NCBI RefSeq assembly: GCF_039555335.1
Contig: NC_092641.1
Location: forward strand, 30,068,848-30,132,847
Length of the DNA stretch: 64,000 nucleotides
Source: Amphiura filiformis
Taxonomy: Eukaryota > Echinodermata > Ophiuroidea > Amphilepidida > Amphiuridae
Direction: 5' to 3'
Below are positions 45,180-55,744 of this stretch, in pieces; the first letter of the stretch is position 1; every line of letters starts with the position of its first letter. Under the pieces are notes generated by a model. That model saw only the letters and a list, made by a program, of their open reading frames with translations. It did no database searches and had not been told where the DNA came from. Made by a program: the position numbers and the translations under genes.

Positions 45180-45915
45180 TTAGACATAGCAAACAACCGT
45201 TGCGAGTAAAAGACTGAAATTCCTTGAGCAGGTCAACCACAATGTTATCTTTGCATATGTAAACTTAAAAACAAGCTTGATCCACAACTTGCGCAAAATC
45301 TCGAAAAGCGCCCTCACTCTCAATTTTGACCTTAAATGTCAATTTTCACGAAAACGCAACATTAAATTTTCATGGAACTTTCAAGAATTGATATTTCGAC
45401 TTCGTTTTCATATGTTTAGACAAATCATATCAAAATACCAAAATATAAATAATCACTAGAATAAAAGTGTGACGCGCTGAGGGCTTTGCACATTTCTTTG
45501 CGGCCTATATCCAAAAAATTTGTCATTTCACGCTGAGATAGGTCAAGTGGAATGGAATAGAAAACAAGGCTGTTAACAGAGAAAAACAACCAAAAAAGCA
45601 TTTTTGAGGCCCATAAAGCCCACTCCTAATGATAATCTATGCCAAAAAAAAAAAAAAAAAAGATCTGAGGAAACCTTAACAGAAAAAAATACCGCCCAGG
45701 TCTGAGAGATGACGAGCTGTTGATAACTTCATAACATCGATCAGAATTATTTTTCTCAGTGCGAAGTGGACAAGTTTCCCGGAAATTTCACTCTTTTCAG
45801 TCTTTTCACGATTCATAACGTCGAATATACTCATCAGGAATATAATCTCCTGAACCAAGGTAACTTCTAAATATTTTAAAAACAACTTTTACTACTGTAA
45901 AGTTCTGTTACAGTC
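45180..45915. other. Non-coding stretch
   Basis: No gene or bounded repeat recognised; a 21-base A run lies near 45643. Confidence 0.4.
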
Positions 45916-45919
45916 TTAC

Positions 45920-48235
45920 GGGTCACTCCATATGAAATCAAGGAGGCTCCCCACCTGACCCCCTCAGATTTGCTTTATATTTTAGTCATAGGTTGTACCT
46001 GTAAAAATATTAAAAACCTGCAAATTTGAGGTATGTAGTTCTTACGGATTTTCTGTGGCAGTCATTTAAAGTTGGAGTAGGTGGGTCTAAATTTGGACCC
46101 AAAAGTTGCCCTTTATTAAATTTCAGCTTTGGGAGTCTGTGCCTTCTTTATAAAAAGAGAGAGAGGTCTGAAACCTTGTATACACACTAACTGCATGCCC
46201 AATTTGTCAAAAAGTAAAAAAATAAAAATTTCTGTAATTGCTTGCGTTGTGTCACGGGGTCATTAAATATGCAAGAAAAAATGTAATGTTTTGTAAACTG
46301 GCAAGTTTAGACCCCTAAATTGACATTTTTGTCAGATTAATTATTTTTTGTTGTCACTGATGCTATAAATAGGTTAAATACAATGCATATAAATCCAAAA
46401 AATTGACCTCACATTTCATTTACATTTCGAACAGCGCCCTCACGAAGATGAAATTTATTGCAAATTCAACATTTTCAGGGGGCCCAAAGTCGATGTGGTC
46501 CACCTTCAAAATTTATAAAACATCACTTTTATATGACTACTAGTCTTAAATTACAACTTTGTTAAGTCCCAGTAATTGTCTAGGTTGACTTCATATAAAA
46601 CGACAAGCCCAAAGTTGACCATTTTCTTATGATTACATGTACTGCAAATGTGCCGAATTCGGAAGGCTTAAAAGTCAAATTTGCCCCAATATTGAAAATA
46701 AAATGGAAATAAAAGTAAAATAGGGCCAATAACTACGATCTAGTCATTTATTTTCAATATTGTGGCCATTTTGACTTCTAAGCCTTCCGATTCGCACATT
46801 TGGAGTACATGCAATCATAAGAAAATGGTCAACTTTGGGCTTGTCGTTTATATGAAGTCAACCTATAAAATTACTGGGATTCAGCAAAGTTGTAATTGAA
46901 GACTAGTAGTCATATAAAAGTGATGTTTTATAAATTTTGAAGGTTGACCACATAGACTTTGGGCCCCCTGAAAATGTTAAATTTGCAATAAATTTCATTT
47001 TCGCGAGGGCGCTGTTCGAAATGTAAATAAACTGTGACCTCAATTTTTTGGATATGCATTGTATTTGTCCTATATATAGCATTAGTGACAACAAAAAACA
47101 ATTAATCTGACAAAAAATGTGAATTTAGGGGGGCTAAAATTGCCAGTTTACAAAACATTACATTTTCTCTTGCATATTTAATGACCCCGTGACAGAACAC
47201 GCAATTAAAGAAATTTTTTTTTTTTACTTTTTGATCAATTGGGCATGCAGTTAGTGTGTATACAAGGTTTCAGACCTCTCTCTCTTTTTATTAGGAAGGT
47301 ACAGGCTCCCAAAGATGAAATTTATTCAAAGGGCAACTTTTGGGTCCAAATTTAGATCCCCCTACTCCAACTTTAAATGGCTACCATAGAAAATCTGTAT
47401 ATTGAAAATAAAATGGAAATAAAAGTAAATAGGGCCAATAACTACTCATCTAATCATTTATTTTCAATATTGTGGCCAATTTGACTGTTAAGCCTTCCAA
47501 ATTCGGCACATTTGCTGTACATGCAATCATAAGAAAATCATCAACTTTGGGCTTGTCGTTTTATATGAAGTCAACCTAGACAATTACTGGGACTTAGCAA
47601 AGTTGTAATTTAAGACTAGTAGTCATATAAAAGTGATGTTTTATAAATTTTGAAGGTGGACCACATCGACTTTGGGCCCCCCGAAAATGTTGAATTTGCA
47701 ATAAATTTCATCTTCGTGAGGGCGCTGTTCGAATGTAAATGAGTTGTGACCTCAATTTTTTGGATATGCATTGTATTTATCCTATATATAGCATCAGTGA
47801 CAACAAAAAATAATTAATTTGACAAAAAATGTGAATTTAGGGGGGCTAAACTTGCCAGTTTACAAAACATTACATTTTTTCTTGCATATTTAATGACCCC
47901 CGTGACACAACACGCAATTACAGAAATTTTTTTTTCTTTACTTTTTGACAAATTGGGCATGCAGTTAGTGTGTATACAAGGTTTCAGACCTCTCTCTCTT
48001 TTTATAAAGAAGGCACAGACTCTCAAAGATGAAATTTATTTAAAGGGCAACTTTTTAGTCCAAATTTAGACCCCCTACTCCAACTTTAAATGGCTGCCAC
48101 CGAAAATCCGTAAGAGCTACAGACCTCAAATTTGCAGGTTTTTAATTTTTTTACAGGTACAACATATGACTAAATTATAAAGCAAATCTGAGGGGGTCAG
48201 GTGGGGAGCCTCCTTGATTTCATATGGAGTGACCC
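45920..48235. mobile_element. 2.3-kb foldback element with a duplicated right arm (TTAC flanks)
   Basis: Begins GGGTCACTCCATATGAAATC and ends with its exact complement at 48235; TTAC lies on both sides (45916-45919 and 48236-48239). The left arm covers about 45920-46725. It is followed by an inverted arm (46735-47398) that lacks the terminus and then by a second inverted arm (47401-48235) that has it. The direct repeat ATTGAAAATAAAATGGAAAT at 46690 and 47400 marks a duplication of about 709 bp. Non-coding. Confidence 0.88.
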
Positions 48236-48287
48236 TTACATATTCATGATATTTTACATTTTTATTTTCAATTGCATTCAATTCATA

Positions 48288-48437
48288 AAACCGGGGCATT
48301 CCTTTACTTTAGGGTTTTTTATTTTGGCATGTAATAGCTGCCTTCTGGGCGGGTTAGGGTTATAACACTGTACTTCCACAGGGCAGCTATAACATGTAAG
48401 AATAAAACCCCTAAGTAACGAAATGCCAAAACCGGAC
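48288..48437. mobile_element. 150-bp foldback MITE with about 55-bp arms
   Basis: ACCGGGGCATTCC...GGCATGTAATAGCTGCC on the left and GGCAGCTATAACATG...GAAATGCCAAAACCGG on the right, loop about 40 bases. Confidence 0.78.
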
Positions 48438-48545
48438 ACATATTTTAATATTCTCTGAGCAAAGCAAAGGCCAATACATGTACTGTGCTGACAGGCTACA
48501 CAGCCAAGTTGGTCACTATTGCTCACTGTTCATAATGTAGTATGC

Positions 48546-50150
48546 CAGGCAAACCTTAATTAACACATTTGCTAGTTAACCAAATTCGCCTGAAACACAA
48601 TACATATAACATAGAAATTTAAAAGAACAGGTAAGTCAACAAGGTCAAGGAAACCTACATTACATAATAAAATATGTTGTCTATACTTCACTTGACCCAA
48701 ATATATGATTTTTTATGGTGATGAGACTCGCCCGGGGGCACTCACATTTCCCAGCTATACTGGGTATGTGCATGCGCGACCCCCTTTTTCAGAGCCACTG
48801 GCCGTTCCTTAGACCCTCTGAATTCATTGTTTGCCCGCTCTGAAGCCCCAAAATTTTTCTAGCCGTTCCATAGACCCTCAGATCATCGATTTCCGCTCTC
48901 ATCGGTATCTTGAGAGACGTGTTTTCTGTCCTACTATTTCAAGCCCAAAAGCAGACCCAAAAGCTACTTTTTTGCGAGCCCAAAAACTTCAAAGGAATTT
49001 TCCATTAATTTCTTCCCCATTGAAACACATTGTATAAAGGAATAAGGTGAACTTTGGGTGGGATTTTGGGCTCCTTTAGTAGTGGCAACACTGGTTGACT
49101 GATAATAAATAAACATTGCAGCAATGCCGATCGCGAGAGTCCAGCTGGTGAACATTTAGCTAGAAATAAATGATTTTGAGATCTCTTTTTGGAATAAAAT
49201 TGCCAAATATGAGGAAAAGTACCTTAATAATTATGTACACATCCTTGCAGCTCTCCATAAACAATGAATTAAAAGGTAATTTACGATCTACTGGTCTAGT
49301 AAAATCGGGAGTGGAATGGCTGTCAAATTCTGCACACTTCACTCAATCATCTCATGGTATAAGCATGACAGTTCAATGTAGTCTAAATGTTTTTCTATTC
49401 GGCACTGAAAAAAATAATTCTTGTGGGTTTGTTTTTATGGTGGGCTTTTGTAATGCTGCTATAATTATCAGTAGGCTAATAGCATAGATTGTAGGTCTAC
49501 AGGGTCTAGTAATTTTGATTTGAATGCTGTTTTGCTTTGTTGAGGTTTCCATCGTAATGGGCCAAACCAGACCTATTTTGCATTAATGATTTTCCTGATT
49601 AATAATTTAATGCACAATTCAAAGTGAAATCGATTCCTTCAAAAATCTGTGGCAAAAACGCAACAAAATTGAACCCTGGTTTGGCCTGCGGGTTTAGTTT
49701 CCGAGATTTTTCAGATTTTGGCGGCCGATCAGTTCCCAAGACCCCCTTTTGGCCAGTCAATCAGTTCCCAAGACCCCCTTTTGACCGGCCAATCAGTTCC
49801 CTAGACCCTCCTTTTGGCTGGCCGATCAGTTCCTTAGACCTCAAGTTGAAACTGGCGGTGGCACACCCTACCAAAAAAAATTCGAGTGCCCCCCCCGGGG
49901 AGACTCGCACATGGAATTTTAGAGGGATTTTGATAGCAGTTCCACATAGAAAAGCTGCTACATGTATCATCATGAGACTAAGATCTAGAAACACCACCGA
50001 AATGCTGTTTTGTTAGCTGAATCTTTTTGATGAAAGTCAATCTTTGACAAGATGTAACTTTGCTGCGGAAAGTGCTATGACAAAAAGGTTTTCAGTTTTG
50101 GCTTTCTTTACTCAAGGGCTTGAATTTGATATATAAAATGATGCAGTTTG
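48546..50150 (+). repeat. Dispersed repeat family A, copy 3 (interrupted at 48732-49900)
   Basis: Left part 48546-48731 and right part 49901-50150 together reproduce the landmarks of copy 1 at 4795-5570, including GATTTTTTATGGTGATGAG, GGAATTTTAGAGGGATTTTG and AATCTTTTTGATGAAAGTC. Confidence 0.85.
48732..49900. mobile_element. CCGGGGGCACTC-ended element with 8-bp target duplication
   Basis: Starts CCGGGGGCACTCACATTTCC and ends TTCGAGTGCCCCCCCCGGGG. AGACTCGC flanks both ends (48724-48731 and 49901-49908). Near the right end, units of the form CAGTTCCCAAGACCCCCTTT are repeated three to four times. Degenerate right ends of the same kind occur near 34215 and 53815-53850. No transposase is seen. 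Confidence 0.88.
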
Positions 50151-50379
50151 ATGGCAAATTTGAATTCACCTGGCATACCTACAAAATGTGACAATCCCCG
50201 AAATGGTCTACTTTTTAGCCGACCTCAACCGAAACATTTAGTGATAGTTAAAAATGCGATCCCGAACTCTTTGGTTATGTTACCTTTGGACGAATTTGTA
50301 GAAGTCTCCGTGTCTGCAATTCCCCGGTACAAACATCGAAAATGTCGCATTTCTTAGTCCCGGTGATCAATAGGCCTAC

Positions 50380-51694
50380 CAGTGTTGTGAGTCAGTAAAT
50401 TACCAGTTAATTTACGTGGTAAATTACCGGTTAATTTACCGCTATCTTAATTTACCGCCATCTTAATTATTTACCGCCATCTTAATTTACCGCCATCTTA
50501 ATTTTCCATGGTAAAATAGGGTTAATTTAAAAGTAAAATATGAAATGTAAGATTTTTTTTTTTTTATTAAAACTTCTAGTAATATTGTATTTGTTTGTTT
50601 TATAGTAGATGCCAATTTTGTTTGCAATATTTGCACAACTTACTTGAAATAATGATTTTGTAGACCCCTGCTACCTATAACTGCCCATACTGTACTATAA
50701 TGTACAATTATAGCAAGTAGAGAAAATGCCGGTGATTGTGCATACAGCTGATCAACATGTTCTTGTGATTTGCAAGTTCATTTGCATTGAATTTTTAAAC
50801 ACTCATAAGCAAGAAATAAAATAATAACACCTCAAAACTTCCACATACAAGCTGATGAAATTATGAAAGCACTGAAAGCAAGACCACCCCAGCTCCCTTG
50901 ATGGTGCTTCCAAAGTTTGAGGGGTTGATCATGGCTTGACTAAGCTTTCTATATTCTACAAATATGAGTGGACCGAAGAATGGCCCTTTTGATCTCACAT
51001 CATTCAGAATATAAATGCTCTTTGTCTCTGTTTTACCAAAGTGTTCCCTGTGTATTTTGGTTACCACAAAACAATATCATTTATAATGTGAAAATTTCAA
51101 TTGAAAGAACACAGCCTGAGTTCATATCATAGCGTGATGATTTTTGCTATAACTCGTGATTGGTTAGTATTGTACAAGGTCGTATGTTCGTGTTGTAGTT
51201 TGAAATATGCGAAATATGATCGCAGTTGGATCGAATACAACTTTTCAAAGCTGTGTTCATTCAATTGAAATTCCTAGTATGTTCTACCACAAAAATGAAA
51301 ACATGTATGTGATTTCATAAAAACTGAATGTAGTTTTCTTAGATGGTATAGTCGTGCCGAGTGCTTAGACAGGCTCTGTGTCTGTGTGTTGTTATGAGAG
51401 AAAACATTGAAACACTTGCCGTTGCAAAAAATGTATGTAAATACTATGACTTTTGTTTCACTTCTTACAACTTCAGCTTCCATTAATGAAGCTGATTTTC
51501 ATCTGGAAAAGTATATTCAACAAAACAGGACTGTGTTCAAGTATCTGTGTGACTCTTAATATGAAAAGAATTGAATTTTTATTGTTAATTGTAACTTTTT
51601 ATAATTTACTTAATTTACTTATTTTACCATTTTTTACCAGTAACTTACCGTAATTTACCACCATTTTTAATTTACCGGTTAATTAACAACACTG
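50380..51694. mobile_element. CAGTGTTGT-ended inverted-repeat element (hAT-like, no target duplication found)
   Basis: CAGTGTTGTGAGTCAGTAAA at the left and TTAACAACACTG at the right, with subterminal AATTTACCGG/CCGGTAAATT and TTTACCGCCATCTTAA units. The 8 bases on either side differ (AGGCCTAC versus ATTTGAAT), so one side was probably replaced, perhaps by the retrotransposon that starts at its right border. A short minus-strand ORF at 50861-51067 is not recognised. Confidence 0.6.
51093..51273. mobile_element. Nested 180-bp MITE
   Basis: AATTTCAATTGAAAGAACAC at the left and GTGTTCATTCAATTGAAATT at the right, inside 50380-51694. Confidence 0.65.
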
Positions 51695-51696
51695 AT

Positions 51697-53485
51697 TTGA
51701 ATAAGAAACGTTGCAAGGAGGCCAAAGAGACCTGGCTGAATAGTGAATGTGCCAAAATTGAGAGTCAATTTGGAGAGAATCGGAATGTGTACCAGAGGAT
51801 AAATGAGATCTCAGGCAGGAAATCAGGCTGTTCAAGCTCTGGGTGCATCAAGGCAAAGAATGGTAATATGCTGGTAGGGAAAGATGATGTAATGAAAAGG
51901 TGGATGGAATATGTTGGGGAGTTATTTCACGATGTAAGGGACGGTTTGCCAAGCTTTCCAGATTCTATTGAGGGTCCAAAGATATTGCAGTCAGAGGTTC
52001 GATCAGCTATAAAAATGATGAGCAGAAATAAGGCTGCTGGGCCAGATGGAATTGTTGTTGAAATGATTGAAGCATTAGAGGATTATGGAATTGAGAAACT
52101 GGCAGGAGTCATCAACAGAATGTATGATGATGGGATATTTCCGGAAGACCTGAGCAAATCAATCTTTATTGCTCTTCCCAAGAAACCTGGCGCTGTGGAT
52201 TGTGAACAACACCGTACAATTAGCCTTATGAGCCATGTTACAAAGATAATTCTAAGAATCCTGTTACTCCGTGCAAGAAGTAGAATAAAACCTGAGATTG
52301 GTAAAGAGCAGTTCGGCTTTGTAGAAGATGCTGGTACCAGGAATGCGATTTATGTCTTGAGAATGATAACAGAGAGAGCGGTAGAGATGCAGAAGGATGT
52401 TTTCATGTGTTTCATTGACTACTCAAAAGCCTTTGACAAGGTGAGACATGATCAGCTTTTTGAAGATCTTGGTAAGCTAGACCTGCATGGAAAGGATCTA
52501 CGACTGTTGCAGAACCTTTATTGGAACCAAACAGCATGCATAAGGGTGGATGGAGATTGTAGTGAATATACAAGCATTAAGAGAGGAGTCAGACAGGGAT
52601 GTGTGATGTCACCAGATCTCTTTAATTATTACAGTGAGCTGATCCTAAGGGAGCTAGAAAAGGAAAATGGTCTCGGTATAGGTGGACATAACATCACAAA
52701 CATAAGATATGCAGATGACACTGTCCTATTAGCTGAGTCTGAGGAGGATCTGCAAAGGCTTCTTGATGTGGTGGTTCAGGAAAGTGAGAGGAAAGGTTTA
52801 TCGTTAAATTGCAAGAAGACAGAATGTATGGTGGTATCAAAGACTGAAAGCCCAACATGCATATTGAAGGTGAAAGATCAAAGAATTAAGCAAGTTTCCT
52901 CCGACCTTGGCAGTCTAATCACAGAAGATGCCAGATGTATTAAGGAGGTTAAGAGAAGGATTGCACTGGCTAAGTCTCCGTTCTCAAAATTAGACAAGAT
53001 CCTAAAAAACAGTGCCCTCAGTATAGAGACCAGAATTCGGGTACTCAACTGCTATGTCATCCCTGTATTAATGTATGGAAGTGAAGCATGGTCAATAACA
53101 ACAGACATTAAAAGAAGATTAGAGAGCTGCGAGATGTGGTTCCTTAGAAGAATGATGAAGATCCCGTGGACTGATAAAGTGTCTAATGACGATGTCCTAA
53201 GTAGAGCAAATGTGAACAGGATTGTTGTTACGTGAAATCAGAGTTAAGCAGCTCAAATTCCTTGGTCATATCCTCAGAAAGGATGGTTTCGAGAACCTAG
53301 TATTGACAGGAAGAATAGAAGGAACAAGGAGCAGAGGCAGGAAGAGAGTGATGTGGTTATCAAATCTGAAAGATTGGCTAAAAGAAAGGGGAGCTGAACA
53401 TAAAGCGACAGAGCCTCTGGAGATGGCTTATAACAGAGAATTGTGGCATGACATGATCGCCAACGTCTTAGGATATGGCACCTAG
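51697..53485 (+). pseudogene. Reverse transcriptase of the RTE-type element, one frameshift
   Basis: The frame from 51697 is open to 53235 and shows NKAAGPDGIVVEMIEA, ALPKKPGAVDCEQHRTISLM, QFGFVEDAGTRNAI, MCFIDYSKAFDKVRHDQL, IKRGVRQGCVMSPDLFN and IRYADDTVLLAES, then the C-terminal LMYGSEAWSITTD and MKIPWTDKVSND. A 1-base shift near 53222 moves the rest (LKFLGHILRKDGFENLVLTG) into another frame ending at 53485. A short in-frame deletion removes part of the usual KFNYLGS motif before LGSLITED. The domain is otherwise remarkably intact. Family placement (RTE rather than another endonuclease-type clade) rests on remembered motif patterns. Confidence 0.78.
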
Positions 53486-53502
53486 AGAGAGAGAGAGAGA
53501 GA
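51697..53502 (+). mobile_element. RTE-type non-LTR retrotransposon, 5'-truncated
   Basis: Contains only the 3' part of the ORF followed directly by an (AG)n tail at 53485-53502, as is usual for RTE elements with short microsatellite tails. The endonuclease is missing. Confidence 0.78.
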
Positions 53503-54690
53503 TTTGAATACTAGATCCGCATCGCTGTTTAGCCAGCAGCCATTCATACATGAAAAAGTATATCTCTGACCCCTGTAAGGTCAAGCATGTCGCATTAATT
53601 CCAACCACTCCGATCCGCCGATTGTGACCACGTGGTCGGTTTCATGAATATTTAATGACAAACTCTGACAATTTTTAGCTCCAAAGCCATTTGGTCCAAT
53701 TTTAGTTCACAAGACCCATCTAAAATGTTGAAATTTCAGTTCATCAAGACTCAAGCCCCTATTTTGTCCAAAATCAGTTTGTAGTTCCCATAGTTTATAG
53801 CGCTCCACGCCGCACACCCCTACCAAATTTTTAGTTGAGTTCCCCCGGTCAATATCAATACATCAACTGAATACATGAATACAAAAGCCACCTAAGTCCA
53901 TGCGAAGTTATTTTGAGAGAAAAACCCGTGTATCATTTTAATTCCTTCAGTTAGATTTACCTGGTCAATATGGTAAGTTTTACGTGCAAATGAGTGGATT
54001 AACCTGTATTAGGTATGACGATTAGCATTTCAGGGACTTCGTGGGGTTCATTTTAAATTTTGGACTTAGGTGGTTTTTGAATCATATACAAAGACAACAA
54101 TGTTAGAATGAGATTACCACTAGTAAGATAATACAAAATAAAGCACACAGGTATGTATAATGTTGATAAGCATTCTGCCATGTAATATAAACACACACTT
54201 TCCTTTATTAAACCCATTTTTTGTTCAAAAGTCATTCTCTAGCAATGAATGTGTTACAAGTGGACTTTTATACATACTGGATTTCAATCAATGTGTTACA
54301 AGACTCAAATCATGGAATTGGGTGATTCTTTCATACATGCTATTTTTCACATGCCCAATAGACACAGAGAATGAATTTGAGTTGTTCTTTCATGCATATG
54401 ACAGGCCTATGTATAGCAACAATTTCCCATGCTTAACTCAATTTGGCCAAAGTATGGACTTAGGTGGTTTTTGTATTCATATATTCAACTAGTTACAGTA
54501 ATACCGTACATTGATACGCTATCTTTTACCACATATACAGCTACAGTTAAGTTTCAAAATACTGTATCATTTCACCATGCAGCCGACTCAAATAATGAAA
54601 GTTTGAAAATAATGAAAAAGTCAATCTTGAAAATTAATGTAACGGAAAACTTGGACTTGACCTTTACTTGTTAATGTGGTCTTGATACTA
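53503..54690. other. Non-coding stretch upstream of the zinc-finger gene
   Basis: Includes a degenerate right end of the CCGGGGGCACTC family (about 53790-53850) and a direct repeat GGACTTAGGTGGTTTTTG at 54061 and 54460. The promoter and 5' UTR exon of the zinc-finger gene are expected here or further left but cannot be fixed. Confidence 0.4.
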
Positions 54691-54706
54691 TACAGGTTCC
54701 TATATC

Positions 54707-54841
54707 ATGGCTGGTAATAAATGGCAGGAACGACCACCTGTTGATATGAGAACACCATACAGCACAGTAAGCTGGTCATCTGCAAGTTGGGTCTGCGATG
54801 CTGAGACACAGACATTACCACTTCAAAACCTTGTCAGTGAG
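54707..54841 (+). CDS. C2H2 zinc-finger gene, first coding exon
   Basis: The acceptor ACTATACAG ends at 54695; the ATG is at 54707 and 45 codons run to GAG|GTATGT (intron starts 54842). The peptide begins MAGNKWQERPPVDMRTPYS and ends in SWVCDAETQTLPLQNLVSE. Phase 0 joins cleanly to the exon at 55745. The N-terminal segment is not a zinc finger and is not recognised, but the paralogous exon at 68-199 conserves TPY, W, A.WV.DAETQT and LV.E, so it is probably a functional module. The TQT triplet resembles the anchor of dynein light-chain (LC8) ligands, but the usual basic residue is missing; that is only a hint. Confidence 0.78.
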
Positions 54842-55744
54842 GTATGTACATGTATGGATACAGGGTGGGTCTGAATACCACTTTATGTCCTTGCTATACA
54901 TGGGAAAATGGGGTAGACCTGAGATGCTGAGACACATACCTTACCATGCCCTTGTCATTGGGGTGTGTATGGGTACAGGTTGGGTCTGAGATGCCGACTG
55001 CTGAGCCTGAGATACAGATATTACCACTTCATGACCTTCCCTTACCGAAATGAAAGCCTTCATTAGGCAGTTATTATGCAGTCTGTTAAGCAGTTAATAC
55101 AGGCAGTCACTTCAAGTAGTTGAATGGAATCAGATGTGTGCAAAATGAAGCTCAAAATAGACCTGGAAGTACTATAGCAGTTCCTAGACACGTAACTTTA
55201 GGCAGTTGAAGCACTATAGGCAGTTCGTAGACCTGCACCTGACGCTCTAATTTAGGCAGTCCTCCTCAAATGAAGCTCTGATTTAGGCAGTCGTCGACCT
55301 TAAAGAAGCATTATATAATTTAGGCAAAAATGAAGTTCTAATTTAGGCAGTCAACTGCCTCAAATGAAGCTCTAATTTAGGCAGTCGACTGTCTCTAAAA
55401 TATGCAGTTGGATGCACTTCAGATGATGCTCTAATCCAAATAGTCGTCAACTGCCCTAAAACCGAAGCTTGAGATTTTATGGGCAAGTCACTGGTCATCT
55501 ACCGATTTTTGCAGAAACAAACATGTATGTTTTCATGAATCAAAGTGCTTGCTTTGCGTTTGCTTATTAATTGCTGAAATACAATCACCAAATGTATATG
55601 TTGGGGCAACTTGGGGAATGTATAAACAGGGTTCGAATAATAGATATAGGGCACAAAGCATATATGCCTTCGACTCTCAATTCTATCAATGGACCCTTCT
55701 TCCCCAGTACTAACTTTAACTTGCATTTTCCCTGTTGTTTCCAG
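54842..55744 (+). other. Intron of the zinc-finger gene, with exon relics and a minisatellite
   Basis: Donor GTATGT, acceptor TGTTGTTTCCAG. From 54868 to about 55050 it contains three degenerate copies of the exon-end sequence (GATGCTGAGACACA..TTACCA...CTTGTCATTGGGGTGTGTATG). From about 55056 to 55470 a minisatellite of 40-50 bp (AATGAAGCTCTAATTTAGGC followed by AGTCG) is present. Confidence 0.7.
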
